Notes: generated by a model from the sequence alone, not told the origin. Positions 11,054 through 20,712 are shown, counted from the first letter of the stretch. The stretch is DNA of 64,000 bases from Doryteuthis pealeii (GCA_023376005.1 CM042179.1:23419252-23483251); one strand, 5' to 3'. Made by a program: numbers and translations.

Positions 11054-11445
11054 AGAATGGAAAGGGAATTGAATCCGACAATATGAGGAAAAAATGAGTA
11101 AAGAAATGTAGATGGATAAAAATGAATTTTATCGATATCACTTTTAATCGATATCACTTACACATGTGTTTCGGTCCGTTTATCAAAATAAAAAAATAAA
11201 AAATTCACTCTGATGAAGGTCGTAAAAAAATCTCTCTGTGTACGGAATATTTTAACATTTTTCCTATTATTATTATTATCATCATTTCAACATCATCTGA
11301 TTATTTTAATAATAATAATAACGTAAATCCATATGTATTTTGATAAACGGACCAAAACACATGTGTAAGTGATATCGATTAAAAATGATATCGATAAAAT
11401 TCATTTTTATCCATCTACATTTCTTTACTCATTTTTTCCTCATAT
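11051..11445. mobile_element. Fold-back element E with hammerhead cores
   Basis: The arm at about 11084-11178 (GAGGAAAAAATGAGTAAAGA onward) is almost perfectly the reverse complement of 11347-11442. The arms contain ACACATGTGT next to (G/A)AAA core motifs. The loop carries CTGATGAAGGTCGT. Its left end holds the block TTGAATCCGACAATATGAGG, shared with elements at 19.4, 39.7, 42.5 and 50.8 kb. TA tracts flank both sides. No protein is encoded. Interpreted as a non-autonomous Penelope-like or retrozyme-like relic that has inverted on itself. Confidence 0.8.
11205..11372 (+). ncRNA. Hammerhead-ribozyme-like motif, one core base lost
   Basis: CTGATGA is at 11210-11216; stem II forms between GGTCGT (11218-11223) and ACGGACC (11347-11353) with a long loop; the GAAA core reads AAAA at 11354-11357. 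The palindromic short stem III ACACATGTGT is at 11357-11366; H17 is A at 11367. Stem I pairs TCACT (11205-11209) with AGTGA (11368-11372). An extra A separates the core from stem II. The opposite arm keeps an intact GAAA on the minus strand (11169-11172). Confidence 0.6.
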
Positions 11446-11474
11446 ATATATATATATATAATATATATATATAA
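11443..11474. repeat. (TA)n microsatellite, right flank of fold-back E
   Basis: TA run with one phase slip; pairs with 11013-11050 and suggests insertion into a TA tract. Confidence 0.9.
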
Positions 11475-11562
11475 AATATGATAGAGCATGAATGTGAAAA
11501 TTTATTAGCATATAAATGTGCTCACTGCTAAAATAGTAGAGGAGTTTTTAAATTATATATAT

Positions 11563-11681
11563 ATACCAACACTGCACAATCAGAATGTGTCACATGGTCA
11601 ATTTGTTATGTGGAGTTGGTCAGCTTTGAATACAGAGTTTTCCTTCTTTTAGACTGGTTGCCCAACCAGGTTAAAGAGCCC
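11563..11681 (-). repeat. SINE-A 3' part, variant tail
   Basis: Antisense SINE-A with the tail variant CACATTCTGATTGTG (also at 19340-19377) instead of CACATCCTGCTCGTG. It joins the RPS17 fragment with no gap. Confidence 0.8.
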
Positions 11682-11949
11682 AGAAATAAAATTGCAGGAT
11701 TTGTTACACATTTGATGAAACGTATCCAGAAGGGCCCAGTTCATGGCATTTCCATCAAATTGCAAGAGGAAGAACGTGAGAGGAGAGATAACTATGTACC
11801 TGAAGTTTCTGCTATTGAACAGAATGGTATCATTGAAGTTGATCCTGACACTAAAGGCCTTGGACTTTGGCAACTTAGAAGGTCTTCAAGTAACACAGCC
11901 TATTCCGTCAATGGGAGGCTTCCGAGGTCCAGGTGGTCCACATACATAA
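11682..11949 (+). pseudogene. RPS17: Ribosomal protein S17 (eS17) retro-pseudogene, 5'-truncated
   Basis: Translation gives [20 protein letters not shown], then the highly conserved [17 protein letters not shown] and EVDPDTK, matching the C-terminal 60 percent of eS17, a small-subunit protein of about 135 residues. A deletion just after DPDTK shifts the frame; the rest, [14 protein letters not shown] to GGPHT and a stop, continues in another frame. The N-terminal third is absent and the fragment starts at a SINE-A junction. No introns occur within it and an AATAAA follows at about 11951. Known family; loss of function is inferred from truncation plus frameshift. Confidence 0.9.
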
Positions 11950-12007
11950 AATAAAAGTATGTTACAAATGGGAAATATTTTTAAAAAACTTATTAAAAAT
12001 GGATAAA

Positions 12008-12165
12008 ATAAAAGGTTTTGCTCAAAGTTCTGTGAAGGCTCCCAATTCCAACAAGAAGACTCTTGAGTTTAATGAGGAACATTTGAAGAAAGCTGGAGGG
12101 CACATCAGCTGAAATAATCAATATGAGGACAACAGTCCAAAAACAATGTAAATAATACAAATGGT
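12008..12165 (-). repeat. Repeat D, old diverged copy
   Basis: Relative to repeat D at 24955 this copy is inverted: TCAAAGTTCTGTGAAGGCTC, then TGAAGAAAGCT, GGAGGGCACATC and AGCTGAAAT. Stem II of the hammerhead-like motif is AGCT/AGCT here, where other copies have GGCC/GGCC, a compensated change. Confidence 0.75.
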
Positions 12166-12479
12166 ATTTTTTTTAAAATCAAAATAATACAAATGGTACT
12201 AACTTGTCTAGACCTCTTTTTATTATATAAATTGCTCAACTCCACAAACATTATCATTTGAATTTTATATTCTAAAATTTAAAAAGTTTAAATATTCAGT
12301 TAGGATACATTTTTGATCACACCTCATTTATTTATATATACACATATGGCAAATATATAAAAATTTATTGTGTATAAACTTTGTTCTTGTGAACATTGTT
12401 TTTTTGGATATTATGAATCATGGAAAAAAAACAGAACAAAAAAACAGAATTTTAATATCCAGCTGTAGTTCTGTCCCTG
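12166..12479. other. No gene recognised
   Basis: AT-rich; only a short direct repeat (AATAATACAAATGGTA at 12153 and 12184). Confidence 0.5.
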
Positions 12480-12489
12480 GTTTGATTAA

Positions 12490-12530
12490 TTCCGATATTT
12501 CGGGTGAACATTCACCCTTTGTCAAGATAT
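12490..12530 (-). ncRNA. Decayed hammerhead-like motif
   Basis: Minus strand reads TTGACAA, then GGGTG and CACCC with a six-base loop (a perfect 5-bp stem II), then GAAATATC. Two of the seven core bases before stem II differ from CUGANGA, so activity is unlikely. Confidence 0.35.
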
Positions 12531-12591
12531 AAAGACTGTGTGGGGAAAAGTGAAATCCAGTATATTTTTTAAATATAATTGTTTTCCATAA

Positions 12592-12629
12592 GCAACTACC
12601 CAGGTTTCAGGTTATTTCACCATCATCAG
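12592..12629 (-). ncRNA. Hammerhead-like core, left arm
   Basis: On the minus strand: CTGATGA (12629-12623), stem II GGT/ACC, GAAA intact (12608-12605), short stem III ACCTGGGT, H17 = A, then GTTGC. The strand that should pair with GTTGC is not present upstream of the core in this arm. Confidence 0.5.
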
Positions 12630-12673
12630 TAACAGCAAGAAATGTCTTTGCATAAACACCAGAAGATCTATTA

Positions 12674-12716
12674 GCAACCTGATGATGGTGAAATAACCTG
12701 TAATCTGGGTAGTTGC
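12674..12716 (+). ncRNA. Hammerhead-like motif with stem I, right arm
   Basis: Stem I GCAAC (12674-12678) pairs with GTTGC (12712-12716). CTGATGA is at 12679-12685, stem II GGT/ACC follows, the GAAA core reads GTAA (12700-12703), and H17 is A at 12711. Stem I is complete, but the core carries an A-to-T change. Confidence 0.55.
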
Positions 12717-12819
12717 TTATGGAAAACAATTATATTTAAAAAATTCAACAAATAAATAAAGCTCCTACAAATTTGTGGTTGAGAACTGTGATTTCTTTGT
12801 TTCATCCAAAAATTTTTTT

Positions 12820-12876
12820 TAAATATATATCTATATCTATCTATCTATCTATATCTATATATATATATATATATAA
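12820..12876. repeat. (TATC)n and (TA)n microsatellite
   Basis: A short tetranucleotide run grading into TA. Confidence 0.9.
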
Positions 12877-13124
12877 CCAAGTTCATATACAAATTGCTTA
12901 ATCACACTAAATCATATTTACTGCATTTTGATAGTTGTCTTTTTCCAACAATTCAGCAGTTGGCAAGTGTTTGACACAGGTTAAATGATGTTTTGCAGCA
13001 ACAAAACTAGACTAAAATCCTACGTAGATGACGATGACTTAAAAACAGAACAAATATGTTCTTCACAAACGGCTTGTACTCTACAGTTTTCCCTCCACTT
13101 TTTTTCATTTTTGTTGTGTACATG

Positions 13125-13127
<3 letters not shown>

Positions 13128-13170
<43 letters not shown>
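13128..13170. repeat. (TA)n microsatellite
   Basis: TA run. The following 600 bases hold a pyrimidine tract (13268-13318) and nothing recognised. Confidence 0.95.
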
Positions 13171-13174
<4 letters not shown>

Positions 13175-13817
13175 AGTGGGAAAAATTTTTTCTTCTGTGA
13201 ACTGTCTACGGGAATGGAATGAAATGAAAATTCAGTATTTTGTGTATAGATACACGATCCGTCTCTAGGGCCTTTTTTTCTTTTTTTTCTTTTTTCTCTT
13301 TTTTTTTTTTTTTTCTGTTCTTGCAGTCTTGAAATGCAAATCAGGCCATATTGGCTGGAACACAGACTTGCTATGTACTCAGGAAAGATTGGCATCATTC
13401 ACTTATATATACTTATATATACTTATATATACTTAAGTAACATTTTGGATAACTTTCTTTCTATCCGCATATGGCTATTGTACCTCTGGGATTTTATTTT
13501 GATGCTGTTTTATAGACAGTCCTAAATTAAAATATGTATGCTACCATGTGAGGTATTTTATTTCAAGTTGAGTTTTAAGATACTTGGACTGTTATTTTGT
13601 ATTAAAAAAAAAATTATTTCAACCATCTGAAGCTTTATAATTATCATTAGCAAGGTTACCTAGTGTTGCCTGGCTTTGAAAAACATTGTAAATTGTGGTC
13701 ATTTAATTTTGTTTTGAAACTTTACTTTTGAAGTAGTTGATAAGGTTTAAAAATTAAAAAATGCAATTTAGATACCTGATGATTTGAACCTCTAATATTA
13801 ATATAAGTAAAAGTTGA

Positions 13818-14057
13818 GGGAGTGGCCTATTGTTGGTATCAGCCATAAGAGAGAGAATCTATCCCCTTTTCATTAGTGCTAGACCAGGGAGATCGTTTTT
13901 TTTGTGTCTGAGGTGGAGCGCCACACCTACCATCAGTTTCTCACTTTACTGCATAGATCCTTGTGCTTCTCATATGCTGAGTTGGCAAGGTCTGGTATTG
14001 AACCCGGGACCATGTGGTTCAAAGCCGGGTACTCTACTGACTGAGCTAAGCCAGCCT
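13818..14057 (-). repeat. SINE-B, near full length
   Basis: Antisense copy from GGAGTGGCCTATTG to CTGACTGAGCTAAGCCAGCC. It contains TTGAACCCGGGACC, complement of the B-box region. Confidence 0.9.
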
Positions 14058-14120
14058 CTTAATGTTAATATCATAAACAAAAAGGAAATGTAAAATTCTT
14101 TTCATTAACCAATGTTAGAA

Positions 14121-14175
14121 ATAAAATAGTATATAACAAATGATAATTATATAATAGTATTTAACATTTGAAACC
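14121..14175. repeat. Remnant of AT-rich satellite T, left part
   Basis: AGTATATAACAAATGATAAT then ATAATAGTATTTAACA, the same unit as at 15006-15501 on the other side of the LINE fragment. Confidence 0.7.
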
Positions 14176-14203
14176 TTTTTCTTTTATGGTATTGAAAAGA
14201 GAA

Positions 14204-14997
14204 AAAGGTTTCACACTAAGAAAGGCAAGAAGCAGATGATATCCTGCACAAACAGTCACAGATGCAGACTATGCTGATGACCTTGCACTTCTTGCAGATA
14301 CACGAGCACAGGCTGAGTCACTACTACATAGTTTGGAGGAGGCAGCAAAGAATGTCAGCCTCTATGTGAACTCCGATAAAACTGAGTTCATGAGTTTCAA
14401 AATGAAAGGAAACATCTCCACACTCAACAGTAAGCCTCTTAAGCTAGTAGAACAATTCACATACCTAGGTAGTAATATCTCATCCACAGAAAGTGATGTT
14501 AATACACGAATAGCAAAGGCATGGTCGGCCACAAACAAATTATCAGTCATATGGAAGTCCAATCTCCCTGACAAGCTAAAACGACAATTCTTCCAGGCTG
14601 TGGTTATATCAGTATTGCTGTATGGCTGCACCACTTGGACCCTAATGAAGCACCTTGAGAATAAGCTAGATGGGAGCTGCACAAGAATGTTATGTGCAGT
14701 CTTGATAATAACAGCACCCCACAAGGAAGCAGCTGTATTCCCATCTCACAGACCATCCAAGTGAGACGGACAAGCCATGCTGGACACTGTTGGAGAAGCA
14801 AGGATGAGCTCATAAGTGACGTTCTCCTATGGAAGCCAACACATGGATATGCTAATGTTGGCTGCCCAGTAAGGACCTACATTGACCAACTATTCGAGGA
14901 TGCTGGTTGCTGCACAGAAGACCTCCCAGGGGCAATGAATAATAGGGAAGGCTGGCGAGAGATTGTCATGGATATCCATGCTGCCTGTGCGACCTGA
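14204..14997 (+). pseudogene. LINE reverse-transcriptase fragment (YADD motif to C-terminus)
   Basis: Translation starts KGFTLRKARSR, hits an in-frame TGA at 14237, then YPAQTVTDADYADDLALLAD, where YADD is the catalytic core of reverse transcriptase. LYVNSDKTEFMSF, FTYLGSNISSTESD, LSVIWKSNLPDKLKRQFFQ and ISVLLYGCTTWT follow. Around 14700-14735 the frame shifts after a deletion; SQTIQVRRTSHAGHCW, DELISDVLLWKPTHG and EDLPGAMNNREGW complete the C-terminal region, with a stop at 14995. Upstream endonuclease and RT fingers are absent. A 5'-truncated, inactive non-LTR retrotransposon; the clade is unassigned. Confidence 0.95.
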
Positions 14998-15005
14998 TGA
15001 TGATG

Positions 15006-15501
15006 ATTTAACATATGACAATTTGTTAATAGTATATAACATATGAATGTTATATATGTAACAGATTACATTTACATAATAGCATTTAACAGATGACAGT
15101 TGTATAATAGTATATAACACATAATTATATTAGTATATAATAGTATGGGCCAGTTTAGCTCAGTCGGTAGAGCGTTCAGCTAGAAACCACAAGCTTCCTA
15201 GTTTGATACTGGCCCTCACCAACTCAGTGTATGAGTAGCACAGGGATCTGTGCTGTAAAGTTAGGAGCTGATGGTAGGTGTGGCACTCTGCCTCAGACAC
15301 CCAAACAATCTCTTAGGTCTTACTCTAGTGAAAAGGGGATAGACTCCCTTGCTGATTGGCTCATACCGACATTAGGCCACCCCAACAACTTTACTTTTAC
15401 TTTTTTCTATAACAGATGACAATTACATGTGTATATTATGTATGAAGATTATATATAACAAATGGCAATTACTTGAGTGTACATAACATATGATATATGA
15501 T
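15006..15501. repeat. AT-rich satellite T, interrupted by SINE-B
   Basis: Degenerate units of about 30-50 bp such as AGTATATAACATATGA and AACAGATGACAATTA occur at 15006-15146 and 15407-15501, and again at 16669-16704. The array was evidently continuous before the insertions. Confidence 0.7.
15147..15408 (+). repeat. SINE-B, full length
   Basis: The head GGGCCAGTTTAGCTCAGTCG then GTAGAGCG resembles the 5' half of tRNA-Lys (A box TAGCTCAGTCGGTAGAG); TAGTTTGATACTGG is B-box-like. The tRNA-unrelated body (GAGTAGCACAGGGATCTGTG, GGAGCTGATGGTAGGTGTGG) ends in CTTTACTTTTACTTTT. Confidence 0.92.
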
Positions 15502-15843
15502 TTTCCCAACCCTATTGCCCTTATGGCAAGCCCCAACCCCTTTTTATCATATGGATGCTAGAAGGCGGTGGCTGCGGGTCTACATGTCCTGGGAATGACG
15601 TTAAACTCTATCTGATGGTGAGGTTCCAGTTTTGGAGGTTTGTGGAATGTGGAGCACCCCTTCATCACCATTGCTCCCTGGTCCACTCTTACCTGGAGTG
15701 GCAGTACCTGTACTAAATAGAAAAATGTATTTATAAAAAAATTGTATTATCCATTAAGAATTGATTTATTCCAAAACTTTATCGGCATTAAATGACCCAA
15801 TGAGGTTGATATGCCGTAAAACAAACCAAACCAAACCAAACTT
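15502..15843 (+). repeat. Repeat C, 5'-truncated
   Basis: Very similar to 3008-3366, including TCCCAACCCTATTGCCC and the ACCAAACCAAACC-type tail. Inserted in satellite T. Confidence 0.9.
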
Positions 15844-15849
15844 AAATTA

Positions 15850-16230
15850 TTTAACTTATTATATATATGTATATATATAATTTATATATTTATATATATA
15901 TATATATGTGTGTGTATATATTTATATGTGTGTGTGTGTATATGTATGTGTGTGTGTGTGTATATGTATGTGTGTGTGTGTGTGTTGATGATGTTATAGA
16001 GAAAAAACTTGTCCCTATAATATAACTTATGTTCTTAGATTATTCATCCAGGGAATATGTAGGTATATGTTTGTTTATACATACATATGTGTTTGTGTGA
16101 ATGTATGTGTGTATATGGGTATAAAATTAGCATAACCACCCTTAATTTAACCCTACAGTACATATGAGACACATATATACATATTCCAAATAAAGTAGTA
16201 ATTTTTTTAAATTTATTTTTTATATATTTA

Positions 16231-16279
<49 letters not shown>

Positions 16280-16440
16280 TAATGTAGAGATTTATGCATG
16301 TATATCAATGTGTATACACATATATGCAGATAAATATGTGTGTGTGTGTGTATATGGGCACATAATTAGATAAAATTAAATATATCCAAATTTAACCCTA
16401 AAATATAAACTATGCATGCAAACATGAATCATCCAAGTAA
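15850..16440. repeat. TA/TG/GA microsatellite-rich stretch
   Basis: (TA)n and (TG)n blocks at 15866-15990, (TA)n(GA)n at 16233-16280, and shorter TG runs. Two similar AACCCTA-containing spacers (16148, 16394) suggest local duplication. Confidence 0.85.
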
Positions 16441-16454
16441 ATTAATAATAAATG

Positions 16455-16668
16455 GGGAATGTGGAGCACCACTTCATCACCATTGTTCCCTGGCCCACTC
16501 TGACCTGGAGTGGTAGTACCTGTTAGGGTCCCATCTATGGGTTAAATAGAAAAATGTATTTATAAAAAATTGTATTATCCATTAAGAATTGATTTATTTC
16601 AAAACTTTATCGGCATTAAATGACCCACTGAGGTTGATATGCCGTAAAACAAAACCAAACCAAACCGA
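16455..16668 (+). repeat. Repeat C, 3' half only
   Basis: Starts GGGGAATGTGGAGCACC and runs to CAAACCAAACCGAAA. A shorter truncation than 15502. Confidence 0.9.
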
Positions 16669-16683
16669 AATAACATATGAAGA

Positions 16684-17004
16684 TTGCTTAATAGTATGTA
16701 ACAGCGGTAGAGCGTTCGGCTAGAAACTACAAGGTTCCTAGTTCGATACCCGCCCTCGCCAACTCAGCGTATGAGCAGCACAGGGATCTGTGTGGTAAAG
16801 TAAGGAGCTGATGGTAGGTGTGGCGCTCCACCTCAGATTCAAAAACAATCCCCTTGGTCTAGCACTAGCACAGCTTATAGACTGACTCTCTAGAGACGCT
16901 AAAATAATCTCCTTGGTCTAGTGCTAGTTAAAAGGGGATAGACTCCCTCGCTGCATGGCTGATACCGACATTAGGCCGCCCCGACAGCTTTACTTACTTA
17001 CTTA
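16684..17004 (+). repeat. SINE-B with internal duplication
   Basis: Lacks the first ~20 bases of the tRNA head. The CTTGGTCTAGNNCTAG block occurs twice (16853 and 16913), a 60-bp internal duplication. Confidence 0.9.
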
Positions 17005-17005
17005 G

Positions 17006-17240
17006 CTGACCTGGTAAAACATCCACCTGGGAACAACTAGGTTCCAGGTTCTGTACCAGCCCTTGCCAACTCAACAGATGAGTAGCATGGATCTATGTGG
17101 TAAAGTGGGTAGGTGATGGTAGGTGTGGCTCTCCAACCCAGAGACAAAAACAATCTCCCTGCTCTAATGCTAGTGAAAAGGGGATAGGCTCCCTCGCTGT
17201 CCAGCTGATACTGATAATAGGCCATTCCATCAACTTTTAT
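17006..17240 (+). repeat. SINE-B, diverged copy
   Basis: The head AGCTGACCTGGTAAAACATC is poorly preserved; the body and CCATTCCATCAACTTT end match the family. Follows another SINE-B directly. Confidence 0.85.
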
Positions 17241-17244
17241 AATA

Positions 17245-17640
17245 GGTAATACATTGCAGGGTCTTAGAAACAAAGTTTCACTACTGTTCAATGAACAGAA
17301 ATAAAAAGACACATCTGAATTGTTCATAAAATGTTGACAAAAGAGAACAAAGTGGATTCTGAGTTTATCACACGATCATGAGGTCACCCATGGGCATGCT
17401 CCTACTCATCCAAAGGAGACATTTTTTGTCTTCCTACTGATGCTTTTAGTTCAAGAGGCTAAAGCTGAAAATGTATGTGTGAAATTAAAGAGGTAATTTT
17501 ACTGATATTAATATACACATACATACATATATATAGGCTATTAAGAGAGCCCTATCCATTTTAAGAGAACTTTGTAATTTTAATGTAAGCAGCCACAAGC
17601 AAATTTCCTTCCCAGAGTGTTCAACCCACCAGGAGTGGGG
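17245..17640. other. No gene or repeat recognised
   Basis: Unique-looking sequence, slightly less AT-rich. Confidence 0.5.
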
Positions 17641-17669
17641 AACATATATATATATATATATATATAATA

Positions 17670-17746
17670 TACAGGGTGCAGCATAAGTAACGCCCTTTGT
17701 TTAGTTAAATTAATTAATTGAATTTTAAAAGGGGTGTTACTTATGC

Positions 17747-17750
<4 letters not shown>
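17670..17750. mobile_element. Short hairpin MITE in a (TA)n tract
   Basis: TACAGGGTGCAGCATAAGTA at the left end is mirrored by GGGGTGTTACTTATGCTGCA at the right. TACAGGGTG is typical of Tc1/mariner-type ends. TA tracts lie on both sides (17645-17669, 17751-17790), as expected for TA-targeting elements. Confidence 0.8.
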
Positions 17751-17793
<43 letters not shown>

Positions 17794-17794
<1 letters not shown>

Positions 17795-18046
17795 GTAAGT
17801 AAAGTCAACGGGGCGGCCTAAAGTCGGTATCAGCCAGTCAGTGAGGGAGTCTATCCCCTTTTCAATAGCGCTAGACCAAGGAGATTGTTTTAGCATCTGA
17901 GGAGGAGCGCCACACCTACCATCAGCTCCTTACTTTACCACACAGATCTCTGTGCTACTCATACGCTGAGTTGGCGAGGGCCGGTATTGAACTAGGAACC
18001 TTGTGGTTTCTAGCCGAATACTCTACCGACTGAGCTAACCTGGCCC
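17794..18046 (-). repeat. SINE-B, full length
   Basis: Antisense from AGTAAGTAAAGTCAACGG to GACTGAGCTAACCTGGCCC. Well preserved; adjacent to (TA)n at its 3' end. Confidence 0.92.
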
Positions 18047-18052
18047 CTTTGA

Positions 18053-18240
18053 AACAAGGTCAGTTTTTAAGTAGAGTTTAACAGGTTTGAATTAAGTTTT
18101 CCTCCTTTTAGACCAGTTGCCATACCAAAGTTTAAAAGCCCAGTCTGACCTACTATTTACCCTTTGTTGGAAAAAGAATAGTTGGATTCATACCTTTCCC
18201 AAAAATGTTAGCCTGAAGTGAAATGCAAACAGACTTGTCC
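18053..18240 (-). repeat. SINE-A, inverted partner of 18245
   Basis: Antisense tail-to-body: ACAAGGTCAGTTTTTAAG, GGTTTGAATTAAG, GTGAAATGCAAACAG. Its head meets the head of the next copy. Confidence 0.88.
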
Positions 18241-18244
18241 AGTA

Positions 18245-18497
18245 ATTGTACTCAGAGGCGTGTGGTGTAATGGTTAACATCATAGGAAACACAGACATGT
18301 TCAAATCCTGGATAAGGCTGTTTGCATTTCATATAGCGCTAATACCCTTAAGAAAGGTATGAATCCAACTATTCTCCCTCCAGCTATGGGTACCATCCTA
18401 GGAGAAGGAAAACTCTGAATTCACACCTGTTAAACTCTGCTTAAGAAATTGACCTTGTGTCACATCCTGCTTGTGTGGTGGGGTTGGTAAACATCTA
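18245..18497 (+). repeat. SINE-A, near full length
   Basis: GGCGTGTGGTGTAATGGTTA head, TTCAAATCCTGG B box, and the tail TTGACCTTGTGTCACATCC then GGGGTTGGTAAACAT. About 45 bp is missing around 18392. Confidence 0.92.
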
Positions 18498-18582
18498 TAT
18501 GACACAAGGTCAATATGTAAGGGCAAGCATTTGGACAATATAATCTTTTGAAATAAAGTGATGACGATAACAAAACAAAAGG

Positions 18583-18588
<6 letters not shown>

Positions 18589-18659
<71 letters not shown>
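18589..18659. repeat. (TA)35 microsatellite
   Basis: One of the longest pure TA runs in the window. Confidence 0.97.
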
Positions 18660-18662
<3 letters not shown>

Positions 18663-18801
18663 AAATTAATCACTGATATCAATCAATTTTTATGGCTGCA
18701 AAACTAAGAAAGCATTAGGTCTGGCAGAACAATCTTTCAGGCCTGGTATGTAAATAAATAAAAAAGAAGCAACATAGATTAATTTTACTATATATATTTA
18801 C

Positions 18802-19083
18802 CAACCCCTCCGCATGAGTAGGTTGTGACACAAGGTCAATTTCTTAAGCAGGGTTTAACAGGTTTTGAATTCAGAGTTTTCTTTCTCCTAGACTGGTTAC
18901 CTAGCCAAGGTTAAAAAACTCAGACTGCCCTGCTATTTACCCATAGCTGGAGGGAGAGTTGGATTCATACTTTTGCCAAGGGTATTAGCGCTATGTGAAA
19001 TGCCAACAGCCTTGTCCAGGAATTGAACTCTGGTCGATAAGTTAATTTCCTAAGACTCTAACCATTAGACCATGCACCTCCAA
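18802..19083 (-). repeat. SINE-A, full length
   Basis: Antisense from ACCAACCCCTCCGCATGAG to ACCATTAGACCATGCACC. Head-to-head with the copy at 19092. Confidence 0.93.
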
Positions 19084-19091
19084 TCTACATA

Positions 19092-19374
19092 GTATATGCA
19101 GGTACAGACATGTGGTGTAATGGATATTATCATAGGAAATGGATACAGTGACCTGAGTTCAAATACTGGATGAGGTTGTTTACATTTCATACAGCATTAA
19201 TACCCTTGGGAAAAGTATGCGTCCAACTATTACCACTCCAGCTATGGGAGTCTTTAACTGGGCGCTTTAACCTGGTTGGGCAACCAGTCTAGATGAAGGA
19301 AAACTCTGTATTCAAAGCTAACCAACTCCACATAACAAATTTACCATGTGACACATTCTGATTGTGCGGTGTTA

Positions 19375-19377
<3 letters not shown>
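19092..19377 (+). repeat. SINE-A with variant tail
   Basis: The head GTGGTGTAATGGATATTATC is standard, but the 3' end is CACATAACAAATTTACCATG followed by ACACATTCTGATTGTGCGG, as at 11563. It leads into (TA)n. Confidence 0.9.
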
Positions 19378-19420
<43 letters not shown>

Positions 19421-19437
19421 GTGTGTGTGTGTGTGGG
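19378..19437. repeat. (TA)n(TG)n microsatellite
   Basis: TA then TG runs between the SINE-A tail and the E-type block. Confidence 0.95.
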
Positions 19438-19539
19438 AATAAAAGAAAGTGAATCCGACGGTATGTAGTATAATTGAAAAAAACACAAGTTTAAATGAGT
19501 TAAGTGGTGAGTTTATTGTCCGACGCTGCAGTGTTTCAA

Positions 19540-19545
<6 letters not shown>
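19438..19545 (-). mobile_element. Partial E-type element with 3' half of a hammerhead
   Basis: The left end has GTGAATCCGACGGTATG, the block shared by E elements. On the minus strand TTGAAAC leads into ACACTGCAGCGT (a palindromic stem III with one change), then C, a GUC-type site, and GGACAATAAAC. The CUGANGA half is missing; (CT)n(TA)n occupies 19539-19580 in its place. Confidence 0.6.
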
Positions 19546-19579
<34 letters not shown>

Positions 19580-19697
19580 AAATTTAAAATCTGCCCTGCT
19601 TAGCACTATGTGAAATGCCAACAGCTTTGTCCAGGAATTGAACTCAGGTCGACGAGTCTATTTCCTATGACTCTACCCATTAGACCATGCACCCCCA
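19580..19697 (-). repeat. SINE-A 5' half
   Basis: Antisense from TCTGCCCTGCTTAGCACTA to CCCATTAGACCATGCACC. Middle deleted. Confidence 0.88.
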
Positions 19698-19879
19698 TAA
19701 AAATTGATTGATATCAATGTACTGGATATTTCAGGGTATTTCATAGAATTAGATATTAGCGTTAAGGCAAAAATCCATGATTTCAAATGCTGATTTTCCA
19801 GACAGACAGACAGACTCTTTGCAGGGGTAAGTAGATACACAAAGACAATGTCTTTGTCAGATTTAAAAAACGCCATACA

Positions 19880-19968
19880 TGGAGGTGTGTGGTGCAAGGG
19901 TTAGAGTCGTAGGAAATGAACTTGTTGACCAGAGTTCAGATCCTGGACGAAGCCGTTTGCATTTTACA
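19880..19968 (+). repeat. SINE-A head only
   Basis: GGTGTGTGGTGCAAGGGTTA to CGTTTGCATTTTACA. The tRNA-like third of the element. Confidence 0.85.
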
Positions 19969-20654
19969 TTGATTGATATCAAGTAAAAGCATTAATTCTA
20001 TTCTGAATCTTATCAACATTGCAATCATTACTGAGTAACAGTGTACTGACCCCCAGGGCCAGTGCTAGGGTCTTATGCTCCACCCCCACTACCGCCAATC
20101 TACTACAGGTCAGTTTTCATTAAGAAGTATTCATATAAACTATATGAACTTCCACTTTACTACAGGTCAATTTTCATAAAGTAGTATTCATTGAAAAGGT
20201 ATGTAACCCACCCTTCTGGGGGCCCAAACAAGCTCCTCCTGGTTTGAGTGAGTAGAGATAGTTGGCACTTGCCCTGCTGACCCATAAGGGCCTAGACACA
20301 CCATAGGCTAGCATCTTTATTATTATTATTATACAGAACAGAACTGCTTTCATCATTATTAGTAGATACCAAGTGACTTTAAGCGTGTTTGATTGAATTC
20401 CACTTCATCATCTCAGAAAACAATATTGAAAGTAAGTAAAACCTTGGCCTTTTGCCATTCAGAGTTCTGGGTTTCCACTTTCAAATGCCTCTGGCTATAA
20501 TTAATCACATTTCCATATAATACAACAATAAATTTACTTATATAGATCTACCATTTGCATTCAGACATCTACAACAACACTTATACTATTTATTATAATT
20601 AGTTTATTACTTTTACAAGTAAAGTACCAATAAAAAAAATGATTAATTTATAGA
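19969..20654. other. No gene recognised
   Basis: Contains a short duplicate (ACTACAGGTCAGTTTTCAT at 20103 and 20160, about 58 bp apart). Otherwise unremarkable. Confidence 0.5.
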
Positions 20655-20712
20655 CTGGTACTTCTCTCTGGTCTAGTGCTAGTGAAAAGGGGATAGACTC
20701 CCTCACTGATCA
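20655..20712 (+). repeat. SINE-B internal fragment
   Basis: Only the CTGGTCTAGTGCTAGTGAAA to GACTCCCTCACTGATC stretch remains. Confidence 0.8.

Larger units (their letters stand above)
12565..12743. mobile_element. Fold-back element with hammerhead core in each arm
   Basis: The arm 12565-12629 is the reverse complement of 12679-12743 with about three mismatches, around a 49-bp loop. Both arms contain a CTGATGA core followed by TGGTGAAATAACC. Confidence 0.9.

Noticed and set aside
11610..11954. Functional RPS17 gene
   Set aside because: N-terminal third missing, frame broken after DPDTK, and the open frame begins inside an antisense SINE-A.
14333..14764. Active reverse transcriptase
   Set aside because: An in-frame stop lies just upstream of YADD, a frameshift follows near 14700, and the N-terminal RT and endonuclease regions are absent.
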